From contig CANQWR010000008.1 of the NCBI GenBank assembly GCA_947627625.1, forward strand, positions 21,284-85,283: a DNA stretch of 64,000 nt, in the 5' to 3' direction. Shown in pieces: positions 35,798 through 45,553 of the stretch. Source of the stretch: an uncultured Ruminococcus sp. (GTDB lineage: Bacteria; Bacillota; Clostridia; Oscillospirales; Ruminococcaceae). The notes below the pieces were generated by a model. The model was not told the origin of the DNA, made no database searches, and saw only the letters and a program-made list of their open reading frames with translations. The translations under genes were made by a program, and so were the position numbers. Every line of letters begins with the position of its first letter. Within the stretch, counting starts at the first letter, position 1.

Positions 35798-37122
35798 GTA
35801 TAAACGTCATAGGGGCAGGGCTTGCGGGGTGTGAGACAGCGTGGGTTATTGCGAATTACGGCTTAAAAGTGAGACTTTTTGAGATGAAACCCGAAAAGCA
35901 CAGTCCTGCACACAGCTACAGCGGATTTGCGGAACTTGTGTGTTCAAATTCGCTGAAAGCGTCCGCAACGGATACGGCATCGGGACTTCTCAAAACCGAA
36001 ATGGAAATGCTCGGCTCTGTCACCGTCTCCACGGCAAAGGAGAATGCAGTCGGGGCAGGCGGAGCTTTGGCAGTAGACAGGGAAAAATTTTCGGACAGCG
36101 TTACCGATAAAATAAAAAGTCACAAAAATATAGAAGTCATAACAGGAGAGGTTAAAAAAATTCCCGATGGTGAAATTTCCGTGATAGCGACAGGACCTCT
36201 CACAGATGGCTACATGGCTGAGGAAATAGAGAGACTTTGCGGGGGTGGACTTAGTTTTTACGATGCAGTCGCACCTGTTGTGACTTACGAGAGCATTGAC
36301 AGGAGCAGGACTTTTTTTGCCTCCAGATATGACAAGGGTGAAGCGGACTATCTGAACTGTCCAATGAATAAAGAGCAGTATATAAAATTCCGTGAAGAGC
36401 TTGTGAGAGCGGAGAGAGTGGAGTTAAAGGACTTTGAAAAGCACCCTTTCAAGGTCTATGAGGGTTGTATGCCCATAGAGGTACTTGCGGCAAGGGGAGA
36501 GGACGCAATGCGTTACGGACCTCTGAAACCCGTGGGTATCACCGACAAGAACACGGGAGAACGTCCCTATGCGGTTGTACAGCTTAGACGTGAGAACAGA
36601 GAGGGCAGTCTTTTTAATCTTGTGGGATTTCAGACGAATCTGAAATTCGGGGAGCAGAAGAGAGTCTTTTCAATGATAACAGGACTTGAAAACGCAGAAT
36701 TTACCAGATACGGAGTAATGCACAGGAACAGTTTTATAAACAGCCCGGCACTCCTGAGCAGAGATTTTTCAATGCGTGAGAATCCCGATATATATTTTGC
36801 GGGACAGATTACGGGAGTTGAGGGCTATATGGAGTCCGCATCGAGTGGAATAATTGCAGGTCACGCCGTTGCAAGGAGAGTTTTGGGACTTGAGCCTTTG
36901 AGACTTCCCGACTTTACAATGACGGGCAGTCTGTCGAGATATATAAGCGACGAGTTCAACGACGGGAAATTTCAGCCCATGGGTGCAAATATGGGTATAT
37001 TGCCGGGACTTGATGTGAAGATAAGGGGAAAGAGGGAGAAATACAGAGCGTATTCGGAGAGAGCAATTGAATCGCTTAAAAAAGAACTGGAGAGAATCGG
37101 GTATGTCAAAAATAATAGTTGA
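35794..37122 (+). CDS. trmFO: tRNA (uracil-54-C5)-methyltransferase, folate-dependent
   Basis: A 442-residue flavoprotein with FAD fold INVIGAGLAGCETAWVIANY, and SNSLKASATDTASGLLKTEM and CPMNKEQYIKFREELV as family motifs. It methylates U54 of the T-loop using methylenetetrahydrofolate and FAD. ATGA overlaps the topA stop, so the two are coupled; topA-trmFO order is common in Firmicutes. Confidence 0.96.
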   Translation: MSINVIGAGLAGCETAWVIANYGLKVRLFEMKPEKHSPAHSYSGFAELVCSNSLKASATDTASGLLKTEMEMLGSVTVSTAKENAVGAGGALAVDREKFSDSVTDKIKSHKNIEVITGEVKKIPDGEISVIATGPLTDGYMAEEIERLCGGGLSFYDAVAPVVTYESIDRSRTFFASRYDKGEADYLNCPMNKEQYIKFREELVRAERVELKDFEKHPFKVYEGCMPIEVLAARGEDAMRYGPLKPVGITDKNTGERPYAVVQLRRENREGSLFNLVGFQTNLKFGEQKRVFSMITGLENAEFTRYGVMHRNSFINSPALLSRDFSMRENPDIYFAGQITGVEGYMESASSGIIAGHAVARRVLGLEPLRLPDFTMTGSLSRYISDEFNDGKFQPMGANMGILPGLDVKIRGKREKYRAYSERAIESLKKELERIGYVKNNS

Positions 37123-38098
37123 CGCTTTTGGTGGAGACCATGCACCTCTTGAAGTGCTGAAAGGTTGCGAGAGGGCGGTCAAAGAGATAGGTGCGGAGAT
37201 AGTCTTGACGGGAGACTCCGCAAAGATAAAGGAGTGTGCGGAGAAAAACGATGTCAGTCTTGACAGGATAAATATAGAGCACACTGTCGGGGTTTTCGAC
37301 ATTCACCAGCCCCCGAACGAGATAATGAAGTCGGGGAAAGACACTTCAATGGCTTTGGGACTGAAAATGCTGTCCGACGGCAGGGGAGACGCTTTTGTTT
37401 CGGCGGGGAGTACGGGTGCACTTGTAATGGGTTCTACTTTTATTGTGAAGAGGATAAAGGGCATAAAGAGGGTTGCACCGTCACCGCTTTTGCCGACGGA
37501 CAGGGGGAATTTTCTGCTTGTGGACGCAGGTGCGAACACGGAGTGCAGACCTGATATGTTGTTGCAGTTTGCGATAATGGGAAGTGCCTACATGGAAAAA
37601 GTGATAGGAGTAAAAAAGCCGAAAGTGGGACTTCTGAACATAGGTGCGGAGTCCACAAAGGGCAGGGAACTTGAACTTGAAACTTACAAACTGCTTGAAA
37701 GTTCGGATTTGAATTTCACAGGAAACATAGAGGCGAGAGAGTTACCGCAGGGAAAGTGTGACGTAGTTGTCACGGACGGTTTCACGGGGAATATAGCCCT
37801 TAAATTATATGAGGGAATGGGTTCGTTTTTTTCGGGGAAACTCAAATGGATATTTTCGGGGAAGGGAAAACTTGGCGGGCTGTTCTGTCTGGACAAGATA
37901 AAAATGTTAAAAAAGCAGATGGACTACAGAGAGACAGGCGGTTCGGCACTTCTCGGAGTGAGGAAACCCGTTATAAAAGCCCACGGAAGTTCCGATGCAA
38001 AGGCTTTTTTCAATGCGGTCAGACAGGCGAAAAAGTGTGCCGATGAGGACATAATCGGAGCAATAGAGAAATGTGTTGCCGGAAACGGCTTAAAATGA
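37103..38098 (+). CDS. plsX: phosphate acyltransferase PlsX
   Basis: A 331-residue enzyme with IIVDAFGGDHAPLEVLKGCE at the start, FVSAGSTGALVMGSTFIV, and VDAGANTECRPDML. It makes acyl-phosphate from acyl-ACP for phosphatidic acid synthesis. The ATG at 37103 lies within the end of trmFO and follows GGAG; 12 upstream codons from 37067 are not conserved. The acpP gene that usually follows plsX is missing. Confidence 0.95.
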   Translation: MSKIIVDAFGGDHAPLEVLKGCERAVKEIGAEIVLTGDSAKIKECAEKNDVSLDRINIEHTVGVFDIHQPPNEIMKSGKDTSMALGLKMLSDGRGDAFVSAGSTGALVMGSTFIVKRIKGIKRVAPSPLLPTDRGNFLLVDAGANTECRPDMLLQFAIMGSAYMEKVIGVKKPKVGLLNIGAESTKGRELELETYKLLESSDLNFTGNIEARELPQGKCDVVVTDGFTGNIALKLYEGMGSFFSGKLKWIFSGKGKLGGLFCLDKIKMLKKQMDYRETGGSALLGVRKPVIKAHGSSDAKAFFNAVRQAKKCADEDIIGAIEKCVAGNGLK

Positions 38099-38113
38099 TG
38101 GGAGTTTTGAAAA

Positions 38114-38815
38114 ATGGCAAATATTGAAAATGTTGAAGAACTTGAAAAAGAGATGGGATATAAATTCAAGGACAGGGAACTTCTCCGCCACGCCCTCTCC
38201 CACTCGTCATACGCAAACGAAAAGAGGTCATCCACGGGAAGCAACGAGAGACTTGAATTTCTGGGGGACAGTGTTCTGTCGCTTGTCGTATCGGAACACC
38301 TGTTTACTCATCTGAAAGACGTTGCAGAGGGAGAACTCACAAAGATGAGAGCGTCACTTGTGTGTGAGAAATCGCTCTTCAAATTCGCACAGAGAATACA
38401 TCTGGGGGAGTATATACTTCTCGGAAAGGGCGAGGACAACACGGGCGGACGTACGAGACCGTCTATAGTGTCGGACGCATTTGAGGCGGTCATAGCGGCA
38501 GTTTACCTTGACGGCGGAATGGAAGCTGTCAGGAACTATATAATAAGTTTCCTGCCGCCTGAACTCAGCAGGGGCAAGAAGATAATATTCAGTGATTTCA
38601 AGACGGCTTTGCAGGAAGTTGTGCAGAAAAACCCCGAGGAGAAAGTCTGCTATGTGCTGATAAGCGAAGATGGACCCGACCACGACAAGGTATTTGTTGT
38701 GGAAGTAAGACTAAATTCGCAGGTCATAGGCAGAGGAAAAGGTCACAGCAAAAAGGAGGCAGAACAGCTTGCCGCAAAAGAGGCACTTGCTCTGATGGGA
38801 TATGAGACACTCTAA
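38114..38815 (+). CDS. rnc: ribonuclease III
   Basis: A 233-residue enzyme with the catalytic domain signature NERLEFLGDSVLSLVVSEHL, GKGEDNTGGRTRPSIVSDAF and EAVIAAVYLDGG (acidic residues for two metals), and a C-terminal double-strand RNA-binding domain (about 160-230, GRGKGHSKKEAEQLAAKEAL). It processes rRNA precursors. GGGAG precedes the ATG. Overlaps the radical SAM gene by 14 bases. Confidence 0.96.
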   Translation: MANIENVEELEKEMGYKFKDRELLRHALSHSSYANEKRSSTGSNERLEFLGDSVLSLVVSEHLFTHLKDVAEGELTKMRASLVCEKSLFKFAQRIHLGEYILLGKGEDNTGGRTRPSIVSDAFEAVIAAVYLDGGMEAVRNYIISFLPPELSRGKKIIFSDFKTALQEVVQKNPEEKVCYVLISEDGPDHDKVFVVEVRLNSQVIGRGKGHSKKEAEQLAAKEALALMGYETL

Positions 38816-39797
38816 GGCGAATATTTCAATATTCATACCGCACATAGGGTGTCCGCATATGTGCAGTTTCTGTGACCAGAGGACAATAAGCGGTGAGGAG
38901 AAAGCTCCCCGACCGCAGGAAGTCCGTGAGATTTGTTCAAAGGCACTTGCAGAAGTCGGAAGTCCCGAAGATACGGAGATAGCCTTTTTCGGGGGGAGTT
39001 TCACAGCAATTCCCGAAAAGCTGATGATAGATTATCTGAAGTGCGTGCAGGACTTTTTGGGTGAGGGCAAATTTTTTGGTATAAGAATTTCGACAAGACC
39101 GGACTATATAAATAATCACATACTTGATATATTGAGAGATTACGGAGTGACTTCAATAGAACTTGGTGCACAGTCCATGAATGATGGGGTACTCCTTGCG
39201 AACGGCAGAGGTCACACGGCACAGGACGTTTACAGGGCAAGTGATTTAATCAAGTCATACGGCTTTGAACTCGGTTTGCAGATGATGGTGGGACTGTATA
39301 GGAGTACCGAAGAAATAGAGCGTGAGACAGTCGACAGGATATGTGAAATACACCCCGACACGGTGAGGATATATCCCGTTGTCATACTGAAAAACACCGA
39401 ACTTGACGTTTTGTATAAATCGGGGGAGTACAGACTTCTCAGCTTTGAGACGGTCACGGAGATAGTCGCAGATGCAATGGAGAGATTCATGCGAGAAAAT
39501 ATAAGAGTTATAAAATGCGGACTCCATGCGAGTGAACTTGTCGAGAGAGATATGACGGGAGGTTTTTACCACCCTGCTCTCAGGGAGATTTGCGAAAGTC
39601 TTATCTACAGGAGAAAAATTGAAAGTCTCATTGGAGGAAGTTTCGGGAGATTCAATATTTTTGTGAACCCCTCTTGTATAAGCAAGGCAATCGGACAGAA
39701 AAGGTCAAATGTGGAGTATTTCGGGCAGAGGGGAATTGAAATCAGGGTTAAGGGGGACGGTAGAGTAGCCCCGTATGAATGTGTTATCGGAGAGTGA
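38802..39797 (+). CDS. radical SAM protein (Elp3-like fold)
   Basis: A 331-residue protein with the [4Fe-4S] motif CPHMCSFCDQ (CxxxCxxC) near residue 18, GGSFTAIP and GAQSMNDGVL, which are Elp3/MiaB-like SAM-binding elements, and LQMMVGLYRSTEEIE. It has no acetyltransferase domain and so resembles the short Elp3-like radical SAM proteins beside rnc and smc in Clostridia. Its substrate is unknown; a role in RNA modification is only suggested by its neighbours. Confidence 0.82.
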   Translation: MRHSKANISIFIPHIGCPHMCSFCDQRTISGEEKAPRPQEVREICSKALAEVGSPEDTEIAFFGGSFTAIPEKLMIDYLKCVQDFLGEGKFFGIRISTRPDYINNHILDILRDYGVTSIELGAQSMNDGVLLANGRGHTAQDVYRASDLIKSYGFELGLQMMVGLYRSTEEIERETVDRICEIHPDTVRIYPVVILKNTELDVLYKSGEYRLLSFETVTEIVADAMERFMRENIRVIKCGLHASELVERDMTGGFYHPALREICESLIYRRKIESLIGGSFGRFNIFVNPSCISKAIGQKRSNVEYFGQRGIEIRVKGDGRVAPYECVIGE

Positions 39798-39806
39798 GTT
39801 GAAGTT

Positions 39807-42800
39807 ATGTATCTGAAATCGCTGGAAATACAGGGATTCAAGTCTTTTCCCGACAGAATAAGTCTTAAATTTGACAAGGGTCTTACGGCAGTAGTCGGTC
39901 CGAACGGAAGCGGAAAGAGTAACATCGGGGATTCGGTTCGGTGGGTACTCGGGGAGCAGTCTATAAAAGCTCTCAGGGGGAACAAGATGGAAGATGTTAT
40001 TTTTTCCGGTACCGTTTCGAGAAAGCCCGTCGGATTTGCGAGTGTGACGCTGAACATAGACAACAGTGACGGAACTGTCGCCGATATAGGGGACGAAGTT
40101 TCGGTGACAAGAAAGCTGTTCAGGAGTGGCGAGAGCGAGTATTCCGTGAACGGAAAGCCGTGCAGGTTAAAAGATATAACAGAACTTTTTATGGACACCG
40201 GTCTCGGCAGAGACGGTTATGCGATTATCGGACAGGGCAGGATTGCGGAAATAATAAGTGCAAAGAGCAGTGACAGGAGAGATATTTTTGAGGAAGCATC
40301 GGGGATTTCGGGATTCAGATACAAAAAATCGGAGGCGGAGAGGAAACTAAGCTCCGCACAGGATAATATATTGAGACTTGCGGACATAATTTCCGAACTG
40401 AAAAGCAGGGTCGGACCGCTGAAAGTACAGGCGGAGCAGGCGGAGAAGTTCATAGAATTTGCACAGCAGAGAAAGAGAATAGAAGTTTCACTGTGGGTGA
40501 AAAAACTCGGAGAGATAAAGCTGTCGGTGACTGAACTCGATTCGGAGAAAGTCAGGGCTGAGAAGAACTATTCGGACAATCAGAGTGAGATAGAAGTGCA
40601 GGAGAAGAGACTGCAAAAGAGCGTGCGGGAAATGCAGGAATGTACAGTCCGTTCGGACATGATACGCAAGAAGATGATAGAGAGGGAGAGGGAATTTTCC
40701 GAAAAGAAGTCGCTGATAGCGGTTTACGGGAACGACATAGAGCATTGCAGGATTGCGGTTGAAAATTCCGAAAAGGGAATTGAGGAGAACAGGAGAACTC
40801 TTGAAGAGATTTCGGCACAGAGGGACAGTATAAAAAATAAGCTCACAGAACTTGCAGAAAGGCGTGACGGAATAGAGACGGAGACAGAGAATGTCCGGGA
40901 GGAGCTTGGCGGTGCGGACTTGGAAAACATGAGTGCCGGACAGCTTGCGGACGGTGAGAGAGAAAATATAAATAAATTGAACATGAAAAAGAGCAGTCTT
41001 GAAGCGGTTTTGGAGTCGGCTGAGAGGACGGTCAGGGACGAAAAAGAGCGTCTAAAGGCACTCAGAGAGAGCGACAGCGACAACAGAAAAGCCGTTGAGG
41101 TCTACAGAAGTAAAATAGAGGAAAACAGGGCGTTTTGCGAAAAAAATGCCGTGGAGACCGCCGAAATTTCCGAAAAGCTGTCCGACAGAGAGAGAGCCTG
41201 TGCGGAGGCAGGGGAGAGGTTTGAGAGTTCAAAATCTGAACTTGAAAACGCTATCTACACTCTGAGAGACAGGGAGCAGAGACGTAAAATACTCTCCGAC
41301 CTTGAAAACAATATGGAGGGCTTTTCGGGGAGTGTCAAGCAGATTATGAAAGCCTCCGCAAAGGGAATTATCGGGGGAGTGTGCGGAACTGTCGCACAGA
41401 ATATAAGTGTCGGTGCGGAACTCGCCCTTGCAATTGAGACAGCACTCGGCGGTGCAATGCAGAATATCATAACACAGGACGAAAATTCCGCAAAGGAGTG
41501 TATAAGATTTCTGAAAGACAGGAGAGCAGGCAGAGCCACTTTTCTGCCGATCACTTCTGTCAGGGGGAACGTCCTGAACGAGACGGGCATTGAAAACTGT
41601 CGGGGATTTGTTGATTTTGCGGACAGGGCTGTCGATACACAGCAGGCTTACAGGGGGATAATTTCACACCTCCTGAGCAGGACCGTTATTGCGGAAAATA
41701 TAGATTTTGCGTCCGAAATAGCAAAGAAGTACAGATACAGATTTCGCATAGTTACGCTTGACGGTCAGGTCGTAAATGCGGGAGGTTCCTACACGGGCGG
41801 TTCGGCACAGAGAACAGGCGGTGCAATAACACGCCGTGGGGACATGGTGAGACTTGACGGTGAAATAGAAAAACTGAGACAGGATTGCAGGAGACTGGAG
41901 AGCGAGACAGACGCTTTGAGGGTGAATTACAGCGGACTGAGGGCTGAGACAGAGAGACTTAAATCGGAGCTGACACGTCTTGAAGCGGAGAGAGTGAGGA
42001 ATGATGCGGAATATAAAAGTCTCATGTCGCTTGTGAAGCAGGCGGAACAGCAGACGGATAACTCCGAAAAAATGATGAACTCATCGGACGAGAGAATACA
42101 AAAGGCACAGAGAGACATAGTTTCAAGCAAGGAGGAACTTGTCAGGACTGAAAAACTCCTTGCCGAAATCGAAAAGAGACTCTCAGAGATACAGCAGGAG
42201 CGTGAGAGACTGAGACTGAAAAGGGGAGAACTGTCGGAAAAGCTGTCGGGACTTAGAGTGAAGTACACGGAGTTGCAGAAAGACACGGAGACACAAAATG
42301 CCGAACTTGTGCGAATTGATGAGAGAGAAAAGCAGATATTGAGCGGAACGGAACGTCTTAAAGCCGAGATAGCGGAAAAAAAGTCCGAATCGGAGCGAAA
42401 GAGAGTTGAGACGGAGAGACTGCAAAAGGAACTCGAATCAGCTGACACGGAGACAGAAAAAAGTCTCTCCGAGATAAGACGTTTGCAGGATATGCACACA
42501 CAGCAGAACAGGCTTGTGAACGAAATACAGAGCGGACTGAAGGCACTGAACTACGCAGGGGAGAAGTTTTCGGCGGAAATTGTGAGAATTGACGAGAAAA
42601 AGGAGAAATTTTGCAGGGAGAGCGACAGTATAATTGACCAGCTGTTTGAAGTTTACAATCTCACACGTTCGGAGGCGTTTGAGGTCTCTGAAAAAATAGA
42701 GGACGAACTGAGTGCGAGGGAAAAACTCACGGAGATAAAGAACAAGATAAAATCATTGGGCAATGTGAACGTTAACGCCGTTGAGGAGTACAGGGAAGTT

Positions 42801-43361
42801 TCGGAGCGTTACGAATTTATGAACGGGCAGTTACAGGACGTAAAGAAGTCAAAAGCGGAACTTGAGGACATAATATCACAGCTCACGGAGGACATGAAGA
42901 GAATGTTCAAAGAGAGTTTCAGAATAGTCAACGAGAATTTTGGCAGGATATTTTCGGAACTTTTCGGCGGGGGAAGTGCCGAACTTGTCCTGACAGAGCC
43001 TGAAAACGTCCTTGAATCGGGGATAGAGATAAGAGTTGCACCGCCTGGGAAAGTCATAAAGAACCTTATTTCGCTGTCGGGAGGAGAGCAGGCATTTGTT
43101 GCGATAGCGATATATTTTGCAATATTAAAATTAAGACCTGCACCGTTCTGCATACTTGACGAGGTTGATTCGGCACTCGATGAGGCGAATGTTCGAAAAT
43201 ACGCACAGTACCTGAAAAAATTCACGGACACTACACAATTTGTACTTGTAACGCACAGGCGTGGTGCAATGGAGGAGGCAAACGTCCTGTACGGTGTCAC
43301 AATGCAGGAGGACGGAGTTTCAAAACTCCTGAGAATGGAGCAGAGTGACATAAAGGGGTGA
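39807..43361 (+). CDS. smc: chromosome segregation protein SMC
   Basis: A 1184-residue SMC of normal length. N-terminal Walker A VVGPNGSGKSNIGDSVRWVL, long coiled coil, hinge (about 515-640, KGIIGGVCGTVAQNISVGAE), second coiled coil, then the ABC signature SLSGGEQAFVAIAIYFAIL and Walker B APFCILDEVDSALDEAN. It compacts and resolves chromosomes with ScpAB, not encoded here. It precedes ftsY, the usual order. Confidence 0.97.
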   Translation: MYLKSLEIQGFKSFPDRISLKFDKGLTAVVGPNGSGKSNIGDSVRWVLGEQSIKALRGNKMEDVIFSGTVSRKPVGFASVTLNIDNSDGTVADIGDEVSVTRKLFRSGESEYSVNGKPCRLKDITELFMDTGLGRDGYAIIGQGRIAEIISAKSSDRRDIFEEASGISGFRYKKSEAERKLSSAQDNILRLADIISELKSRVGPLKVQAEQAEKFIEFAQQRKRIEVSLWVKKLGEIKLSVTELDSEKVRAEKNYSDNQSEIEVQEKRLQKSVREMQECTVRSDMIRKKMIEREREFSEKKSLIAVYGNDIEHCRIAVENSEKGIEENRRTLEEISAQRDSIKNKLTELAERRDGIETETENVREELGGADLENMSAGQLADGERENINKLNMKKSSLEAVLESAERTVRDEKERLKALRESDSDNRKAVEVYRSKIEENRAFCEKNAVETAEISEKLSDRERACAEAGERFESSKSELENAIYTLRDREQRRKILSDLENNMEGFSGSVKQIMKASAKGIIGGVCGTVAQNISVGAELALAIETALGGAMQNIITQDENSAKECIRFLKDRRAGRATFLPITSVRGNVLNETGIENCRGFVDFADRAVDTQQAYRGIISHLLSRTVIAENIDFASEIAKKYRYRFRIVTLDGQVVNAGGSYTGGSAQRTGGAITRRGDMVRLDGEIEKLRQDCRRLESETDALRVNYSGLRAETERLKSELTRLEAERVRNDAEYKSLMSLVKQAEQQTDNSEKMMNSSDERIQKAQRDIVSSKEELVRTEKLLAEIEKRLSEIQQERERLRLKRGELSEKLSGLRVKYTELQKDTETQNAELVRIDEREKQILSGTERLKAEIAEKKSESERKRVETERLQKELESADTETEKSLSEIRRLQDMHTQQNRLVNEIQSGLKALNYAGEKFSAEIVRIDEKKEKFCRESDSIIDQLFEVYNLTRSEAFEVSEKIEDELSAREKLTEIKNKIKSLGNVNVNAVEEYREVSERYEFMNGQLQDVKKSKAELEDIISQLTEDMKRMFKESFRIVNENFGRIFSELFGGGSAELVLTEPENVLESGIEIRVAPPGKVIKNLISLSGGEQAFVAIAIYFAILKLRPAPFCILDEVDSALDEANVRKYAQYLKKFTDTTQFVLVTHRRGAMEEANVLYGVTMQEDGVSKLLRMEQSDIKG

Positions 43362-43383
43362 AATTTTGGAGGAAAATATTGAT

Positions 43384-43782
43384 ATGATTGAGATTTTCCG
43401 CACCGACACGGGCAGGGAGTTTTTTTCGCTGAATTTTGAGAAAATTTCTGGGAAGTTCAGGGCAGTTTTCAGGAGTGAGGGCATGAATTTTGATTTTGTG
43501 TCCGAAATTTTGCGTGACGAACTTGTTGTCTTTTACATCACGCTTGAAAACTGCATAGACACTGTGACCGAAAAAGACGGAGATATGTGTGCGGTACTCG
43601 AAAATCACAGCAATTTCAGGAAATTTTCTCTTGAATTTCACTTTGACAGCAAAAAGAACTGTAAAATAATAAGAGGACTGTTTACAGATAACGGAAACAG
43701 TATAAGATTTTCTCTTGGACCGAAAAATATTTACATACCCGATATACTTTTTTCAACGGAGAGAGTATTTGATTTGATTTAA
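43384..43782 (+). CDS. hypothetical protein between smc and ftsY
   Basis: A 132-residue soluble protein, acidic, mostly alternating hydrophobic residues (FRTDTGREFFSLNFEKISGK, FVSEILRDELVVFYITLENC), which suggests a beta-rich fold. No family was recognised. Start uncertain: ATG at 43384 follows GGAGG by 11 bases; TTG at 43366 would add six residues and follow GGGGTG. It is 22 bases after smc (with the ATG) and 34 before ftsY, so it belongs to the same transcript. No signal peptide or membrane span. Confidence 0.7.
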   Translation: MIEIFRTDTGREFFSLNFEKISGKFRAVFRSEGMNFDFVSEILRDELVVFYITLENCIDTVTEKDGDMCAVLENHSNFRKFSLEFHFDSKKNCKIIRGLFTDNGNSIRFSLGPKNIYIPDILFSTERVFDLI

Positions 43783-43816
43783 TTTAATTTAATTAAATAA
43801 TAAAAAAGGAGTATTT

Positions 43817-45553
43817 ATGGGAATTTTTCAAAAAATAGCAGAGGGACTGAAAAAGACAAGGGACAGCTTTTTCGGTGGACTTCAGAGGATATTCAACTCG
43901 TTTACAAAGATAGATGAGGACCTCTTTGAGGAACTCGAAGAGCAGATGATAATGAGCGACATAGGCGTTGAGACTTCCGAAGAGATATGCGACAGGTTAA
44001 GAAAAAAAGTCAAGGAGACGGGTATCACCGATCCCAAGAAGATAATGGAACTCATCTATGAAGTTATTTCCGAGATAATGGGGGAGGACAAGGGGCTTGA
44101 TTTGTCTGTGTCGCCTGCTGTAATAATGGTTATAGGCGTGAACGGTGCGGGCAAGACGACCACGATAGGAAAACTGTGTCACCAGTTCAAAGCGGAGGGA
44201 AAGAAAGTGCTTGTTGCGGCGGCGGACACTTTCCGTGCGGCGGCAATAGAACAGCTTGAAGTCTGGACACAGCGTTCGGGAGTGGACATAGTAAAGCACG
44301 CAGAGGGTTCAGATCCGGGAGCCGTGGTCTATGACGCTCTTGAAGCTTCAAAGGCGAGAGGCTGTGACGTTGTGATAATAGACACGGCAGGCAGACTTCA
44401 CAATAAAAAGTATCTGATGGATGAACTTGCCAAGATAAACAGAATCATAGATAATAAAGCGGGGGACTGTTCAAGGGAGACGCTTCTTGTTCTGGACGCA
44501 ACAACGGGACAGAACGCAGTCAATCAGGCTAAACTTTTCAGTGAAGTCGCACCCGTCACGGGAATAGTCCTGACGAAACTTGACGGAACTGCAAAGGGCG
44601 GAATAGTAATTTCGATTAAAAACGAGTTGGGCATACCCGTAAAGCTGATAGGAGTGGGCGAGAAGATAGACGATTTACAGCCCTTTGACAGCAGAATGTT
44701 TGTTGACGCACTGTTCAGCAGGGATTATGTTGAGGAGGACAGCGATGGGGAGACCGTCACCGAGGAGCAGGACGAAGTTTCCGAGACCGAACAGCAGGAA
44801 GAGGAGACTGTCGCACAGGAGAATCCCGACAAAAAGAAGAGGGGATTTTTCGGTGGATTGTTTGCAAAGGCTGACGAGACGGAAGAGAGTACGGAGAATC
44901 TGACGGAAGAAAACGCTGTTGAGGAGGAGACCGTCACCGAGGAGCGGGACGAAGTTTCCGAGACCGAACAGCAGGAAGAGGAGACTGTCGCACAGGAGAA
45001 TCCCGACAAAAAGAAGAGAGGATTTTTCGGTGGACTGTTTGCAAAGGCTGACGAGACGGAAGAGAGTACGGAGAATCTGACGGAAGAAAACGCTGTTGAG
45101 GAGGAGACCGTCACCGAGGAGCGGGACGAAGTTTCCGAGACCGAACAGCAGGAAGAGGAGACTGTCGCACAGGAGAGTTCCGACAAAAAGAAGAGAGGAT
45201 TTTTTGGTGGACTGTTTGCAAAGACTGACGAGACGGAAGAGAGTACGGAAGATTTGACGGAAGAGAATGCTGTCGAGGGTGAGACCGTCGCAGAGGAGCA
45301 GGACGAAGTTTCCGAGACGGAGACCGAACAGGAACAGCTTGATGCAAGTGTGATTGAGGAGATGGAGAGAGCGTCCGAGGACAGAAAGCGGAGATTTTTC
45401 AGAAATTTTTCTATACAGGACAGCGATGAAGTTCCCGAAAAAGAGGTGACGGAAGAGGAGACGGAAGTGGACGAAGTTAAAGAAGAGCCCGAGAAGAAAA
45501 AGGGATTTTTCAGCCGTATCTTTGGCAGAAAGGACAACAGCGATGATAAGTAA
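43817..45553 (+). CDS. ftsY: FtsY with repeat-containing acidic C-terminal extension
   Basis: A 578-residue signal-recognition-particle receptor. Residues 1-305 form a complete FtsY NG domain: amphipathic start [21 protein letters not shown]-loop [14 protein letters not shown] at about 107, [15 protein letters not shown] at 189 and [10 protein letters not shown] at about 253. FtsY usually has its acidic A domain before NG; here none is present at the N-terminus. Instead about 270 residues of acidic sequence follow NG, with three 59-residue repeats and five basic-aromatic motifs. This is an inverted layout relative to E. coli FtsY. The protein docks ribosome-SRP complexes to SecYEG. AAAAAAGGAG precedes the ATG. 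Confidence 0.95.
   Translation: MGIFQKIAEGLKKTRDSFFGGLQRIFNSFTKIDEDLFEELEEQMIMSDIGVETSEEICDRLRKKVKETGITDPKKIMELIYEVISEIMGEDKGLDLSVSPAVIMVIGVNGAGKTTTIGKLCHQFKAEGKKVLVAAADTFRAAAIEQLEVWTQRSGVDIVKHAEGSDPGAVVYDALEASKARGCDVVIIDTAGRLHNKKYLMDELAKINRIIDNKAGDCSRETLLVLDATTGQNAVNQAKLFSEVAPVTGIVLTKLDGTAKGGIVISIKNELGIPVKLIGVGEKIDDLQPFDSRMFVDALFSRDYVEEDSDGETVTEEQDEVSETEQQEEETVAQENPDKKKRGFFGGLFAKADETEESTENLTEENAVEEETVTEERDEVSETEQQEEETVAQENPDKKKRGFFGGLFAKADETEESTENLTEENAVEEETVTEERDEVSETEQQEEETVAQESSDKKKRGFFGGLFAKTDETEESTEDLTEENAVEGETVAEEQDEVSETETEQEQLDASVIEEMERASEDRKRRFFRNFSIQDSDEVPEKEVTEEETEVDEVKEEPEKKKGFFSRIFGRKDNSDDK
44750..45280 (+). repeat. three 177-bp tandem repeats inside ftsY
   Basis: Units start at 44750, 44927 and 45104 (period exactly 177 bases, 59 codons), with a diverged fourth start at 45281. 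Each encodes an acidic stretch [20 protein letters not shown], then [14 protein letters not shown], then [20 protein letters not shown]. Copies differ at a few positions, mainly between copy 3 and the others, which points to recent expansion. The frame is kept. Confidence 0.95.

Noticed and set aside
41927..42499. 190-codon antisense ORF opposite the smc coiled coil
   Set aside because: Ser/Leu-rich shadow of Glu/Arg-rich coiled coil. No ribosome site.
44750..45345. Regular repeats as a CRISPR array
   Set aside because: The 177-bp units are adjacent without unique spacers, keep an open frame and encode protein.
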